Below are positions 18,363 to 28,201 of a stretch of DNA of 64,000 nucleotides, in pieces (positions within the stretch are counted from its first letter, which is position 1; every line of letters starts with the position of its first letter). The notes under the pieces were generated by a model, which was not told the DNA's origin, did no database searches, and worked only from the letters and a program-made list of their open reading frames with translations. The stretch spans positions 1 to 64,000 of the forward strand of contig CAYQNU010000012.1 in NCBI GenBank assembly GCA_964419055.1. The letters run 5' to 3'. Both the position numbers and the translations under genes were made by a program. The DNA comes from CAYQNU01 sp964419055 (GTDB lineage Bacteria; Bacteroidota; Bacteroidia; Flavobacteriales_D; Parvicellaceae).

Positions 18363-21300
18363 TTACAACTTCACCACCTTTTTAAAGGAGAACTCACCCA
18401 TTTCATTAATCAATTTTATGAAATACGTTCCTTGAGGTAAATTCGATAAATCCAAAACATCTTTACCTCCAACTAATTGAAAATTATTTACTAGTTCCCC
18501 TATTCCATTGTACAACTCAACTTGGAGATTCATTGATACCTCAATGTTTATTATATCCATGGTTGGATTAGGGTATAAACTAACATTAAAGGAGTCTTTA
18601 ATTCGAGTTGACAAACCTTGCATAGTATAGGAAATAGTATGAGTACACCCGGTTGCCGTATAAACTTCAACGGTATACAAACCATCAGATAAAGGAGTGA
18701 AGCCCTGATAAACTTCACCATCCAACAAAACCCCATCTTGGTACCATACAAAACTTTGACCAGATGAAACCCACAATAAACTACCAAAAAACCCAATAGT
18801 GGGTGCTGTTTCGTGTTGCAAAGTTAAGGTTACCGTGCTATCACATCCAAAAATGCTTGGAAAAGTAGCTACATAATTACCGGGTACTGAGAGATAATTA
18901 CCATCAAATAAAAGTGAATCTGTAGGGCATATTACTTCTGTGACCGATTGAAAGGTAGGTGAATAAAATAAAGCACTTAAAACCACTAAGCTATCACAAC
19001 CTCCGTTTGTGGGAACATTAATAGAATAAACACCACTTTGAGTAATTGTTTGTGAACCAAAAAGGTAAGATTCACCTACACATAAATTTACCGATTGGGT
19101 ACTTATAGGTGCAGGTGTTACAAACAATTCTAGTAATACAACACTATCACATCCTAATTGGTTTTCAAAAGTTTCAACGTATGACCCAGTATTTGTTGGA
19201 TTTTGACTTCCAAAAGGATAAAAAGTACCACTACAAATGGTTTCATAAACGTAAGAGGTATCTATTAAATTAATAGTCAAAATTACATTTACTGTGCTAT
19301 CACATCCCAAAATAGAAGTAAACGTTTCTGAAAATGTTCCTGCAGTGGTTAGTATTTGAGAACCTAATACAAATTGGCTATTTTCACAAATACTGGTTTC
19401 AATATTTATGGTATAAGTTGAACCAGTTGTCACTGTTAAATGAACTAAACTATCGCAACCAAGAGCTGTTACAAACAATTCGTCATACAATCCAGCAGAA
19501 GAAATGGTTTGAGAACCAAAAATATACGTACTGCCATTACACAATATTAAGTCTTGTTCATACTCATTTGGCACTACATTCAAATTAAGTGTTATGGTAC
19601 TATCACAACCAAATTGATTGGTAAATAATTGAGTATAGGTACCGCTTATATTCAGTGTATTTGGTCCAAATGTATAAAAATCGCCTTCACAAATACTGAC
19701 GTTCGAAGTTGAAAAATAAGCTGGAATTACATTAACTGTAGCAATAATTACACTATCACATCCCAAAGAACTTGACGTTACAACCGTATGAACCCCTGAT
19801 GTAGATAAAACGGTTCCTCCAACCGTAACGGTTTCATTAGAACAAATTGAAAAGGTAACTGATACTGTATCTACATTATTTACTAGTGTTGTGACTAAAG
19901 GAGAAGTAACCGTTGTAATACAGCCTAACGAATTGGTCAACTGAGCTGCTAAACCAGCTCCAATAATCAAATTCGGGATACTAAGTGTATCATTTTCAAT
20001 TCCCAAGGAATTTCCATTGTAAAACCATTCCACAGTATAGGTGGTGCTTACATCTGTTAATAATGAAGTAAACAATCCTGCTTCGTTTTCACATAAAGCC
20101 ACCCCAACTGGCTGAATAGTAACTGATGGAATGGGTAAAACTTCCACCAATACGGTATCAGATTTTTGGCAACCCAAAGCATCTGTTCCTGTGACAATAT
20201 AAACAGAAGTAGCGCTAGGTGTAAAGGAAACTGAATTGGTAATACCTCCTGACCACGAATAATTTAATGCTCCTGTGGCCGTTAATGTAACCGGATTACC
20301 TGTACAAACAGCTACGTCATTACCACCGTTTACATTCGGCAAAGGATTTATCGTTAGGTTCAGTTCAACAATGCTATCGCAACCATAATAATTGACTAAT
20401 GTTTGATAATAGGTTCCTGATGCAGCATAATTTGTTCCGTTCCAATCATACGAACCACAGGCAGTTGCTGAAAATTGTCCCGTGTTGTCCGAACATTCAT
20501 TAAAAAAATAGGCTGCTCCTGAAACCGTAATGGGATTATTTTGCAAATCAATCCCGTCTTTCAAGTCAGCGCCCAATAGCATATAACCACCCGATAGCGC
20601 CACTTCTACCCCAAAATGATCTTCAACAGCTCTATCAGAGTGAACAATTTTTTGTGTTTGTGTCCAAGTAGCTCCTACTTTTCTAAAAATATAGGCCGAA
20701 CCTGCTAGTAAAACGGGATTACCACCTGTTGCATTGTGTTCATCATGACTGGCACTAGCAATGATGATTCCATTTGAAATATCAACCGAGAAACCAAAAA
20801 AGTCATCAGCATCACGATCAGAAGCAACTATTTTTTGTGTTTCACTCCAGATACTACCTGACTTCTCAACAATGTAAACCGCTCCAGCATTATCAAAAAA
20901 ATTGACACCATTTGCATCAAAATCTTCATCTTTAGCACTGATCAAAACCGTATTTCCTTCCACAGCCACATCATAACCGTACTGTGCGGTTAGCGCTCTA
21001 TCTGAAGCAACGGACTTTTTAACTTGATTCCAATTATTGGCTCCATCCTTTTCAAAAATATAGGCCGAACCTGCGCTACTAATTGGATTAGCACCCAATT
21101 CATCATCATTATCAAAACGGGCACCAACCACTACTACATTTCCATCTATGGCCACTTTTTCTCCAAAATCATCGTGAAAGCCTCGGTCATTGGATACAAT
21201 TTTTTGATGATTTACATAAGAAGTACCGTTCCAACGATATAAAAAAGCAGCTCCAGCATCTAAAAAATAATTACCAACTGATGCATCATAATCATTACCA

Positions 21301-21839
21301 AAAGCACCTCCAATTATATAATCACCACTCAAATCAACCGATTTTCCAAAATAATCAAATTCGTGACGATCCGTTTCGACTAATTTTTGTGTTTGATTCC
21401 AAATACCCATTCCATTTCTTTCAAAAACATAAACAGCACCAGCTCTAAAAATGGAATCATTGCCTAATTCATCAAAACAATTCCCCCATGCACCTACTAC
21501 AATTTTTGGACCTTCAATAGCCACAGAAGCTCCAAAATAATCGTATGCGGCTCTATCCGAATGGACAATTTTTTGAACGGTATTCCAATTGCCTTGCGCA
21601 TCTCTTTCCAAAATATAGGCTGCCCCTGCATTAAAAGCCGAATTTGATTCATTGACATCCAGTGCTTGACCGGGAGCTCCTATAACAGCAAAATGTCCAT
21701 CAATGGCTACAGAAAAACCATATTTATCAGCTGTTTGCGGAGAAATGGCAACTTTTTTTACTAATTCATTAAAACCTTGAGAAAAAACCTGAGTAGTCAA
21801 TACTACAAGAGAAAATAGGGGTACTAAAATTTTAAACAT
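18363..21839 (-). CDS. Giant T9SS cargo protein: seven FG-GAP repeats, GCDS repeats, type A sorting domain
   Basis: The 1158-residue product has a signal peptide (to about 20, ending VFSQ), then seven FG-GAP-like repeats of about 62 residues (about 28-430, each with [KI]V..DR....[DY]FG..V....), predicted to form a beta propeller. Next come Ig-like modules and eight copies of a Cys-containing module ending in GCDS[IVTL] followed by alternating hydrophobics (about 460-1050). The last ~75 residues are a type A T9SS C-terminal domain: VSLYPNPTMDIINIEV, then YNGIGELV, LPQGTYFIKL and KKVVKL. It should be exported by T9SS, cleaved and anchored at the surface, possibly as an adhesin; ligand unknown. 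A terminator separates it from the upstream PKD gene, so it probably has its own promoter. Confidence 0.9.
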   Translation of the reverse strand: MFKILVPLFSLVVLTTQVFSQGFNELVKKVAISPQTADKYGFSVAIDGHFAVIGAPGQALDVNESNSAFNAGAAYILERDAQGNWNTVQKIVHSDRAAYDYFGASVAIEGPKIVVGAWGNCFDELGNDSIFRAGAVYVFERNGMGIWNQTQKLVETDRHEFDYFGKSVDLSGDYIIGGAFGNDYDASVGNYFLDAGAAFLYRWNGTSYVNHQKIVSNDRGFHDDFGEKVAIDGNVVVVGARFDNDDELGANPISSAGSAYIFEKDGANNWNQVKKSVASDRALTAQYGYDVAVEGNTVLISAKDEDFDANGVNFFDNAGAVYIVEKSGSIWSETQKIVASDRDADDFFGFSVDISNGIIIASASHDEHNATGGNPVLLAGSAYIFRKVGATWTQTQKIVHSDRAVEDHFGVEVALSGGYMLLGADLKDGIDLQNNPITVSGAAYFFNECSDNTGQFSATACGSYDWNGTNYAASGTYYQTLVNYYGCDSIVELNLTINPLPNVNGGNDVAVCTGNPVTLTATGALNYSWSGGITNSVSFTPSATSVYIVTGTDALGCQKSDTVLVEVLPIPSVTIQPVGVALCENEAGLFTSLLTDVSTTYTVEWFYNGNSLGIENDTLSIPNLIIGAGLAAQLTNSLGCITTVTSPLVTTLVNNVDTVSVTFSICSNETVTVGGTVLSTSGVHTVVTSSSLGCDSVIIATVNVIPAYFSTSNVSICEGDFYTFGPNTLNISGTYTQLFTNQFGCDSTITLNLNVVPNEYEQDLILCNGSTYIFGSQTISSAGLYDELFVTALGCDSLVHLTVTTGSTYTINIETSICENSQFVLGSQILTTAGTFSETFTSILGCDSTVNVILTINLIDTSYVYETICSGTFYPFGSQNPTNTGSYVETFENQLGCDSVVLLELFVTPAPISTQSVNLCVGESYLFGSQTITQSGVYSINVPTNGGCDSLVVLSALFYSPTFQSVTEVICPTDSLLFDGNYLSVPGNYVATFPSIFGCDSTVTLTLQHETAPTIGFFGSLLWVSSGQSFVWYQDGVLLDGEVYQGFTPLSDGLYTVEVYTATGCTHTISYTMQGLSTRIKDSFNVSLYPNPTMDIINIEVSMNLQVELYNGIGELVNNFQLVGGKDVLDLSNLPQGTYFIKLINEMGEFSFKKVVKL

Positions 21840-21881
21840 AATCTTTCCTTACTTTTTTATCAATTACTTAAAATAATAAAA

Positions 21882-21908
21882 CAACCCCAATCAATTAGAT
21901 TGAGGTTG
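21882..21908 (-). terminator. Intrinsic terminator after the PKD/type B gene
   Basis: Arms 21882-21892 and 21898-21908 form an 11-bp stem with one mismatch and a 5-nt loop; on the minus strand it is followed by TTTTATTATTTT. Confidence 0.8.
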
Positions 21909-21922
21909 CTCATTTTAACTTG

Positions 21923-24900
21923 TTATCTTAATAATGAAACATGACCTATCTTTACATGCTCTTCACCAAAGACATCGGTTACTCGAACTTTGTAGGTATA
22001 AACATCTTGAAGACAAGGTACTGAATTATGTGTTCCATCCCAAGCTTTAAATTGTTGTGTATAATAGATTAGGTCTCCCCATCTATCGAAAATCATAAAC
22101 TCTAGATTATCACCTGTAAGTCCATATCCTTGAAAAATAAATTCATCATTTAATTCATCACCATCTGGTGTAAATGCATTAGGTACATATAAACTAATAA
22201 CAGGGTAAACCGTAACATTCAATGAAGTGAAATCGGTACAACCATTGACAGTTGTTACATTTAATTGAACCTCATATACACCTGTATCTAAATACGTGTG
22301 GAAAGGTTCAAAATCGACAGCCAATGTACCATCGCCCAAATCCCAAGCATATGCATCAGCTCCAATAGATGAATTGATGAATTGGACATCTGTTTGATAC
22401 ATATTCATTTCTTGAGGGCTTGCACTAAATTCAGCTATAGGATTATGAAAAACGGATACATAATCCACCACTTCTGCGGTATCTCTACATCCAAAATCAT
22501 TGGTTACAATAAGACGTACATCAAAAGTGATGTCATTTACATTATCATCATTAACAAAACAACGGTTGTTATTTGCTTGATTACTTGATGTACCGTTTCC
22601 ATAAGTCCATTGTGAGTTGATGATAGCTGTAGCGTTTGAAGTGGATAAACTTTGGAAATCAATACAAACAGGCGAACATCCTTCTGTTATGTTAGACGTA
22701 AAATCAGCAGTAGGTTTAGGTCTTACAATAACAGGTACAATAACATTGTTAACACAACCACTATCGGTTGTAACCGTTAATTCAACATTATAAGTACCAG
22801 CAGCGGCAAATGTATTCGTTGGGCTCACTAATGTTGAAGTTTGACCATCTGCAAAGTCCCAATCATAATTTACAATTGCACCAAAAGCAACTGAAGATGT
22901 ATTAACAAATACTGTTGGAGGAGTGTTTTCACAAATGGGTGCTGCAGTGAAATTGGCTACCGGAACGTGGTGAACCCATATATTTTGAATGACATCGTTT
23001 ACACAGTTGTTTACAGAAGTGGTAATTAATTGAACATTGAAGTTTCCAGAATTTGGATAAGAATGATTAACATTAGTACCACTAACCAATGGAGAACCAT
23101 CTCCAAAATTCCACAAGGAGTTTGTTATCGTACCCGGTGCATTTATTGTAGCTGTTGAAACAAAATTTGTTGGGTCATATAAACACGCTGGAGTAAAAGT
23201 AAAAGCAGGTTGAGGAACAGGAAAAACCGTAATGGTTTGTTCAACTGTATCTTTACAGTTATTGTTAGTAGTAGTAATTAACTGCACGGAATACGTTCCA
23301 TCTGCAGCATATTGGTGCAAAGGGTTTTGCAACAATGAATTTTGTCCATCACCTAGTGTCCATTCAAATGTTGAAATATTATCTGGAGCATTAACTGTAG
23401 ATGTTGATGTAAAAGGTACTGCATCGTATTGACAACTGTTTACGAAAGTAAAAGCAGCGTTGGGAACTGGATAAAGTGAAATAGGATAAGTAACTGTACT
23501 AGTACAATTATCTCCTGAGGTTAACGTCAATGTTACGTTGAAGTTACCGTTTATTCCATAAGTGTTGCTTGGATTAGGCAAGGCAGAAGTGTTACCATCT
23601 CCAAAATCCCAATTATAAGTAGTTATCGTTCCAGGAGCATTAATAGATGAAACAGCAGAGCTAAAAGGAACCGCATCATACAAACATTGGCTTTGATAGG
23701 TGAAATCAGCAACTGGAACTGGAAAAGCAGTAACATTTTGAGTAATGGTGTTCACACAGTTGTTATTTGATGTAGTGGTTAATTCAACTGTATAGGTTCC
23801 ATCCGTTGCATATAAATTAGCAGGATTAGGACCTACACCTGTATTCCCATCACCAAAGTCCCATTCATAAGTGGCAATTGTACCTGGAACATTGATGGTA
23901 CTTGTGGCTGCATTAAAAGCAATAGGATCATAAGCACATTGATTTGTAAATGTAAATGCTGAAACAGGCACTGGATGAGCGGTTGCAGTCAACGTCACAT
24001 CATGCACACAACCATTATTTGAGGTCAAAGTTAAATTTACATTATACGTTCCATCAGTAGCATATTGATGTGAAGGGTTGGGTAAAGCTGAAGTGTTACC
24101 ATCTCCAAAATCCCATGCGTAAGTTGATATTGTACCAGGTGCATTGATTGAAGAAAGTGCTGAAGAGAATGGTAAAGCATCATATAAACACTCGTTTGTA
24201 ACTGTGAAGTTGGCAACTGGAACAGGATGCACAACTACAGGAATAGTTATGGTATCCAAGCACATATTTTCAGTAAAAACAACAAGTGTTACATTATATG
24301 TACCATCAGCTGCATAAAGATTTGTTGGATTTGCTACAGTTGACGTGTTCCCATCTCCAAAATCCCAAGCATAAGCATTTATAGTGCTCGGTGCAGCCAC
24401 AGTTGAGGTAGCTGATGAAAAAGGTATAGGATCATACAAACACATACTGGTTGCAGTAAAGTTTGCTACTGGTTTAGGATAAACAGTCACTGGAGTAACG
24501 CTTGTGGCACTACATCCATTACTTGCAGTTAATGTAAGACCTACATTGTAGACACCTGGGGCAGCATATTCATGTAATGGATTGGCCAATAAAGATGAAG
24601 CACCATCTCCAAAGGTCCAAGCATAACCTGTTATGGTGTTGGGTGGTTCGACTGATGAACCATTCGAGGTAAATAAAATGGGGTCATAAAAACATTGAGT
24701 AGATGGGAAATTCGGGTTTGAATTGACGTCAATTGTAAAAACCGGATTTGGTGCTGGTAACACTGTTATTGTGAAAGTTGAAGAGGAACACGAGTAATTA
24801 ACAGTGATTGTAGCTACTTGGGTAGTAGTTGAATTTGTGGGGATAAAGGAAGGGATATCACCAACTCCTGAGGCAGGTAATCCAATGCCCGGATTGCTGT

Positions 24901-25462
24901 TTGTCCAACTGTAAATAACTCCAGGAGAAGGCGGGAAAATTACAGGATTGGTATTTGTTCCTCCACAAGCAGCATCACTTGTAACTACAATTGGTGCAGG
25001 CGGGCAAGGAATCGTAAATAACCCCGTAGATGCTGGATACATCCCACCTGTGCAGGCTTCAGTAAAAACGTTATTACCAGAAACAACCGTAATATTAACC
25101 TGTGAACCACAAGTAGCACCTGGGAAATCATAAATTACCCAGTTATTGTAGGTGTTGGCTTGAGCACATGAAGCAAAAGTGGTAGCTGGAGTTGCACAAT
25201 TTGGTAAATTGGCAAAAGTAGTGTTATAAATTGCACCTGCAGGTGAAGCTGTTTGAGTCGTAGTTGTACCATTAATAGTTGTAGTAATGGTCATTGTTGT
25301 ACTGTTGGGATCCTCAGTACCATGCCAGTGTTCAACATACAAACGAAGGGCTCCGGTACAACTAACGCAATAAGCTACCTGAACTGAATGCGCATGTGAC
25401 TTTGATATTGTGGTCATTAAAACCAACAAAAGAATCAAAGAAAGTTGGTATAATTTTTTCAT
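21923..25462 (-). CDS. Giant PKD-repeat protein with type B T9SS (gliding-associated) C-terminal domain
   Basis: The 1179 residues start with a signal peptide (to about 25, SHAHS) and a ~200-residue unique N-terminal region rich in Thr and Cys. About ten PKD domains of ~85 residues follow, most with the W[DT]FGDGN[TS]S....P...YA..G[TN][YF] signature (two are degenerate, e.g. WTYGNGTSS). The C-terminus is a type B sorting domain: SLYVPNAFTPDGDELNDEFIFQ, MIFDRWGDLIY, WDGT and YTYKVRVTDVFGEEHVKIGHVSLLR-like strands. Type B cargo usually requires a PorP/SprF partner encoded next door, which is absent here; the nearest lie at the two ends of the window. The repeats are alike at DNA level too, inviting recombination. 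Confidence 0.92.
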   Translation of the reverse strand: MKKLYQLSLILLLVLMTTISKSHAHSVQVAYCVSCTGALRLYVEHWHGTEDPNSTTMTITTTINGTTTTQTASPAGAIYNTTFANLPNCATPATTFASCAQANTYNNWVIYDFPGATCGSQVNITVVSGNNVFTEACTGGMYPASTGLFTIPCPPAPIVVTSDAACGGTNTNPVIFPPSPGVIYSWTNSNPGIGLPASGVGDIPSFIPTNSTTTQVATITVNYSCSSSTFTITVLPAPNPVFTIDVNSNPNFPSTQCFYDPILFTSNGSSVEPPNTITGYAWTFGDGASSLLANPLHEYAAPGVYNVGLTLTASNGCSATSVTPVTVYPKPVANFTATSMCLYDPIPFSSATSTVAAPSTINAYAWDFGDGNTSTVANPTNLYAADGTYNVTLVVFTENMCLDTITIPVVVHPVPVANFTVTNECLYDALPFSSALSSINAPGTISTYAWDFGDGNTSALPNPSHQYATDGTYNVNLTLTSNNGCVHDVTLTATAHPVPVSAFTFTNQCAYDPIAFNAATSTINVPGTIATYEWDFGDGNTGVGPNPANLYATDGTYTVELTTTSNNNCVNTITQNVTAFPVPVADFTYQSQCLYDAVPFSSAVSSINAPGTITTYNWDFGDGNTSALPNPSNTYGINGNFNVTLTLTSGDNCTSTVTYPISLYPVPNAAFTFVNSCQYDAVPFTSTSTVNAPDNISTFEWTLGDGQNSLLQNPLHQYAADGTYSVQLITTTNNNCKDTVEQTITVFPVPQPAFTFTPACLYDPTNFVSTATINAPGTITNSLWNFGDGSPLVSGTNVNHSYPNSGNFNVQLITTSVNNCVNDVIQNIWVHHVPVANFTAAPICENTPPTVFVNTSSVAFGAIVNYDWDFADGQTSTLVSPTNTFAAAGTYNVELTVTTDSGCVNNVIVPVIVRPKPTADFTSNITEGCSPVCIDFQSLSTSNATAIINSQWTYGNGTSSNQANNNRCFVNDDNVNDITFDVRLIVTNDFGCRDTAEVVDYVSVFHNPIAEFSASPQEMNMYQTDVQFINSSIGADAYAWDLGDGTLAVDFEPFHTYLDTGVYEVQLNVTTVNGCTDFTSLNVTVYPVISLYVPNAFTPDGDELNDEFIFQGYGLTGDNLEFMIFDRWGDLIYYTQQFKAWDGTHNSVPCLQDVYTYKVRVTDVFGEEHVKIGHVSLLR

Positions 25463-25754
25463 AGTAATGGTTTTTAGTTAGTTGTAACGGTTAAAAAAGT
25501 TGAATATAATTTGGTTTTCATTTTTCAAACGGTTTCACTTGTTAAAGGTTGCCTCAAAGAAACTAAAAATTGAACTAAATAGAGCTATTTTATTAACAAA
25601 TTTATATTAATTGTTGGTAAATTTTCGTTTCTCAATGTCGAATAATTTGTTTTTCAAGTAATTATTAAATTTCTTAACTTTTTAATAATCCAAAATAATT
25701 TACTGTTCAAATAAAAAATTTGGATAATTTACAATATTAAACTAATTTCGTTTT

Positions 25755-26345
25755 ATGGATTTTTCAGAAGCAAAAGATTATATTATCGAAAGACTTGTAA
25801 ATGAGCTCCCTAGGGACTTATATTACCATGGTCCTCATCATACTTTTGATGTTGTCAAATCCATTTATTCGTTGGGTGAAGCCGAAAAATTAAATAACGA
25901 AGATTTTTATTTGCTATTAACTGCTGCTTATTTTCACGATGCTGGGTATTTGTACAAATACGAAAGTAACGAAAATATTGCTGTAAAAATGATCAATGAT
26001 TTGCTTCCTACTTTGGGTTACACCGAAAAGCAAGTGAAAATTATTGAAGGTATAATTATGGCTACAGCAAGTGACGTTGAACCACAAACCCATCTTGAAA
26101 AAATTATGTGTGATGCTGATCACGACTATTTAGGTAGAAAAGATTATCATCAAATTGCTGTACAACTTCGCAAAGAGTTGAGTGTTTATGAACGTGAATT
26201 TGATGATCGTGAATGGACGGAAATGCAAATTAATTATCTCGAAAAAAAACATCGTTTTTACACCAATACAGCTTTACTCACTCGTGAGCCCATCAAAAGG
26301 GCACGAGTAGATTTTCTTAAAAAATCTTTGAATTCAATTGGCTAA
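25755..26345 (+). CDS. HD-domain phosphohydrolase
   Basis: A 196-residue HD-superfamily protein. The metal ligands of the H...HD...D pattern are visible: H28 or H29 in YYHGPHHTFDVV, H61-D62 in AAYFHDAGYLYKY, and D120/D122 in IMCDADHDYLG. Relatives are metal-dependent phosphohydrolases acting on nucleotides or (p)ppGpp-like molecules, but the substrate is unknown. No signal peptide. The gene is followed after 9 bp by mltG, so the two are probably cotranscribed. TAATTTCG, one base off the -7 consensus, lies just before the ATG. Confidence 0.85.
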   Translation: MDFSEAKDYIIERLVNELPRDLYYHGPHHTFDVVKSIYSLGEAEKLNNEDFYLLLTAAYFHDAGYLYKYESNENIAVKMINDLLPTLGYTEKQVKIIEGIIMATASDVEPQTHLEKIMCDADHDYLGRKDYHQIAVQLRKELSVYEREFDDREWTEMQINYLEKKHRFYTNTALLTREPIKRARVDFLKKSLNSIG

Positions 26346-26354
26346 TTTTATTTC

Positions 26355-27401
26355 ATGAAAAAAATCATTATTCTTTCAATCCTAGTAGCTGCTGCTATTG
26401 CTGGATTTGTATTTGGAAAACCCTACTATGATGTATATGTAGCTTCTTCTGTGCAAAATTGTAAATTTGAAGGCGATAAGAAAAAAGTTAACATTTCCAG
26501 TCCAATTCCCTTTAAAAACCTAGGGGATACGCTTCAAGCCATGAACATTATTAATGATGCTGCTTCGTTCAAGGTTTTGGTGGAGTATAAAAAGTACTCT
26601 GATTCCATTATGCTTCCGGGTGAAATTATCCTTGAAAAAAAATGGGATAATAAAACGTTAGTTAACCAACTTTATTTAATGAGAAATCAAGGAACCATAA
26701 CGGTATCTTTTAATAACGTTAGAAACTTAGATGATATTTGCAAAAAAGTATCGGATCAGTTAAATTTCTCTTATGAAGAAACTACGGCTTTGCTCATCAA
26801 CGAAGAAACGTATGCTAAATATGGTTTTACTGAATTGACCTTCCCTACTCTATTCATTCCCAACACATTTGAATTGTATTACAACTCAACTCCGCAAGAC
26901 TTTTTGGATAAAGTAGCGGATTATTATAAAACTTTTTGGAACGAAGAGCGACAAGCTAAAGCAGCAGCACTTAATCTTACTCAATCGGAAATCACCATTT
27001 TAGCTTCTATTGTATATGAAGAGCAAAAGGTTAAATTTGACGAGCAGCCAAAAATTGCGGGATTGTATCTTAATAGATTAAAACAAGGTTGGTTATTACA
27101 AGCTGATCCAACGGTTAAATTTGCTTGGAATGATCCCTCCATAAAACGATTACTTTTCAAACATTTAGAAATTGATTCTCCTTACAATACCTATAAAAAC
27201 TTAGGTCTTCCTCCTGGACCCATTGCTATACCAGAGCCTCAAACCATCGATGCAGTGCTCAATTATGAAACACACGATTTTATGTACATGTGCGCCAAAC
27301 CTGAATATTCTGGTTATCATAATTTCTCTAAAACTTTGGAGCAACACGGAATATATGCCACAGAATACCAAACGTGGTTGACCAATGAAGGAATTAAATA
27401 A
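26355..27401 (+). CDS. mltG: Endolytic murein transglycosylase MltG
   Basis: MltG (YceG) cuts nascent peptidoglycan glycan strands near the inner membrane and limits their length. The 348-residue protein has one N-terminal membrane segment (about 3-20), a LysM-like region, and the YceG catalytic domain: LASIVYEEQ (215-223), LNRLKQGWLLQADPTVKFAW, YNTYKNLGLPPGPIAIP and a terminal FSKTLEQHG. E223 aligns with the catalytic glutamate of the E. coli enzyme; Tyr-Glu precedes it where E. coli has Glu-Lys. The length is normal. It follows the HD gene closely and is followed by the YdeI-like gene. Confidence 0.95.
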   Translation: MKKIIILSILVAAAIAGFVFGKPYYDVYVASSVQNCKFEGDKKKVNISSPIPFKNLGDTLQAMNIINDAASFKVLVEYKKYSDSIMLPGEIILEKKWDNKTLVNQLYLMRNQGTITVSFNNVRNLDDICKKVSDQLNFSYEETTALLINEETYAKYGFTELTFPTLFIPNTFELYYNSTPQDFLDKVADYYKTFWNEERQAKAAALNLTQSEITILASIVYEEQKVKFDEQPKIAGLYLNRLKQGWLLQADPTVKFAWNDPSIKRLLFKHLEIDSPYNTYKNLGLPPGPIAIPEPQTIDAVLNYETHDFMYMCAKPEYSGYHNFSKTLEQHGIYATEYQTWLTNEGIK

Positions 27402-27467
27402 GCTCTAATTGGGCTTTTCGAAGAATTATCCATTTTTTTAGTTTTTTTCATTCAAAAATTCGGTATT

Positions 27468-27980
27468 TTGAATTCTATCCAACATACTTTTGAATCACCA
27501 ATCAGTGCTTTTGATCATTCAAAGTTGTGGTATTTTTATATCATGATTCCAAATGATATTTCGGAAGAATTGATTAAAAAAAGTAGACGTGTCATTGCAA
27601 CCATTAATCAAACAATTACCTTCCCTTGTGCGTTGATGCCCGATGGAACTGGGCAGTATTTTATCAACATTAATAAAGAACATCGCAAAAAACTTAAAGT
27701 GATTAAGGGTTCTATGGTAACCGTTTCTTTAACAGAAGACACCTCCGAATACGGCATGCCGATGCCCGAGGAGATGCAAGAATTGTTGTATCAAGATGAA
27801 GAAGGAAGTCGTGTATTTGAAAAACTCACACTGGGCAAAAAGCGAACACTATTGCACTTAATTGGCAAAATTAAATCATCAGACATACGCATTACCAAGT
27901 CCATTAAAATCATCAATTATTTAAAATCAGTCAACGGCAAACTGGATTTTAAAGAGTTGAATGAAGCTTTGAAAAACTGA
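27468..27980 (+). CDS. YdeI/OmpD-associated family protein with DUF1905 domain
   Basis: A 170-residue protein with an N-terminal DUF1905 beta domain (HTFESPISAFDHSKLWYFYIMIPNDIS and GQYFININKEHRKKLKVIKGSMVTVSLTEDTSEYG, about 5-95) and a C-terminal helical YdeI-like region (EEMQELLYQDEEGSRVFEKLTLGKKRTLLHLIGKIKSSDIRITKSIKIINYL, described here only as about 98-150). Relatives have been linked to bacteriocin resistance, but the molecular function is not known. The start is TTG at 27468; the next ATG (27543) would remove the first DUF1905 strand. It probably shares a transcript with mltG. Confidence 0.78.
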   Translation: MNSIQHTFESPISAFDHSKLWYFYIMIPNDISEELIKKSRRVIATINQTITFPCALMPDGTGQYFININKEHRKKLKVIKGSMVTVSLTEDTSEYGMPMPEEMQELLYQDEEGSRVFEKLTLGKKRTLLHLIGKIKSSDIRITKSIKIINYLKSVNGKLDFKELNEALKN

Positions 27981-28052
27981 TGTTGTAGCTTATTTTGACT
28001 GAGTAACTGAGTAACTGAATAACTGCGTAACCTAGAAACTGTGTACCCCTCC

Positions 28053-28064
28053 TTCTCGATACAA
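28053..28064 (+). repeat. Partial copy of the TTCTCGATACAA repeat
   Basis: TTCTCGATACAA followed within a few bases by CTATTTTT, as at 36592-36613. The matching opposite arm is missing here, so this looks like a decayed half element. Confidence 0.5.
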
Positions 28065-28156
28065 AAATCTATTTTTATTCAAACGCTTTACTTTTTGGTA
28101 AAAATTTCGATTTTCTTCCAATAGCTATCGGAACGAAGTGACTACTTACCGAATAA

Positions 28157-28201
28157 TGCAGACGCAAGGTCTGCATCAAGACAAGCTCTGCTTCGTCTTG
28201 A
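28157..28201. repeat. Two adjacent intergenic hairpins
   Basis: TGCAGAC/GTCTGCA (28157-28163 with 28169-28175) has a 5-nt loop. The second, TCAAGAC plus AAGC paired with GCTT and GTCTTGA (28176-28201, one bulged C), has a 3-nt loop. They lie between convergent genes and may stop transcription from either side, although no long T tract follows. Confidence 0.55.

Noticed and set aside
22382..23432. Antisense open frames within the PKD gene
   Set aside because: They mirror the repeated codons of the sense gene and show no start context or protein-like composition.
18363..25462. Possible CRISPR or tandem DNA repeat array in the repeat-rich 18-25 kb region
   Set aside because: The periodicity follows protein modules (FG-GAP, GCDS, PKD) of unequal length in a continuous frame, with no short identical repeats and unique spacers.
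28157..28201. Hairpins as a tRNA-like or attC-like site
   Set aside because: No acceptor stem, T-loop or core-site consensus could be found; kept only as intergenic hairpins.
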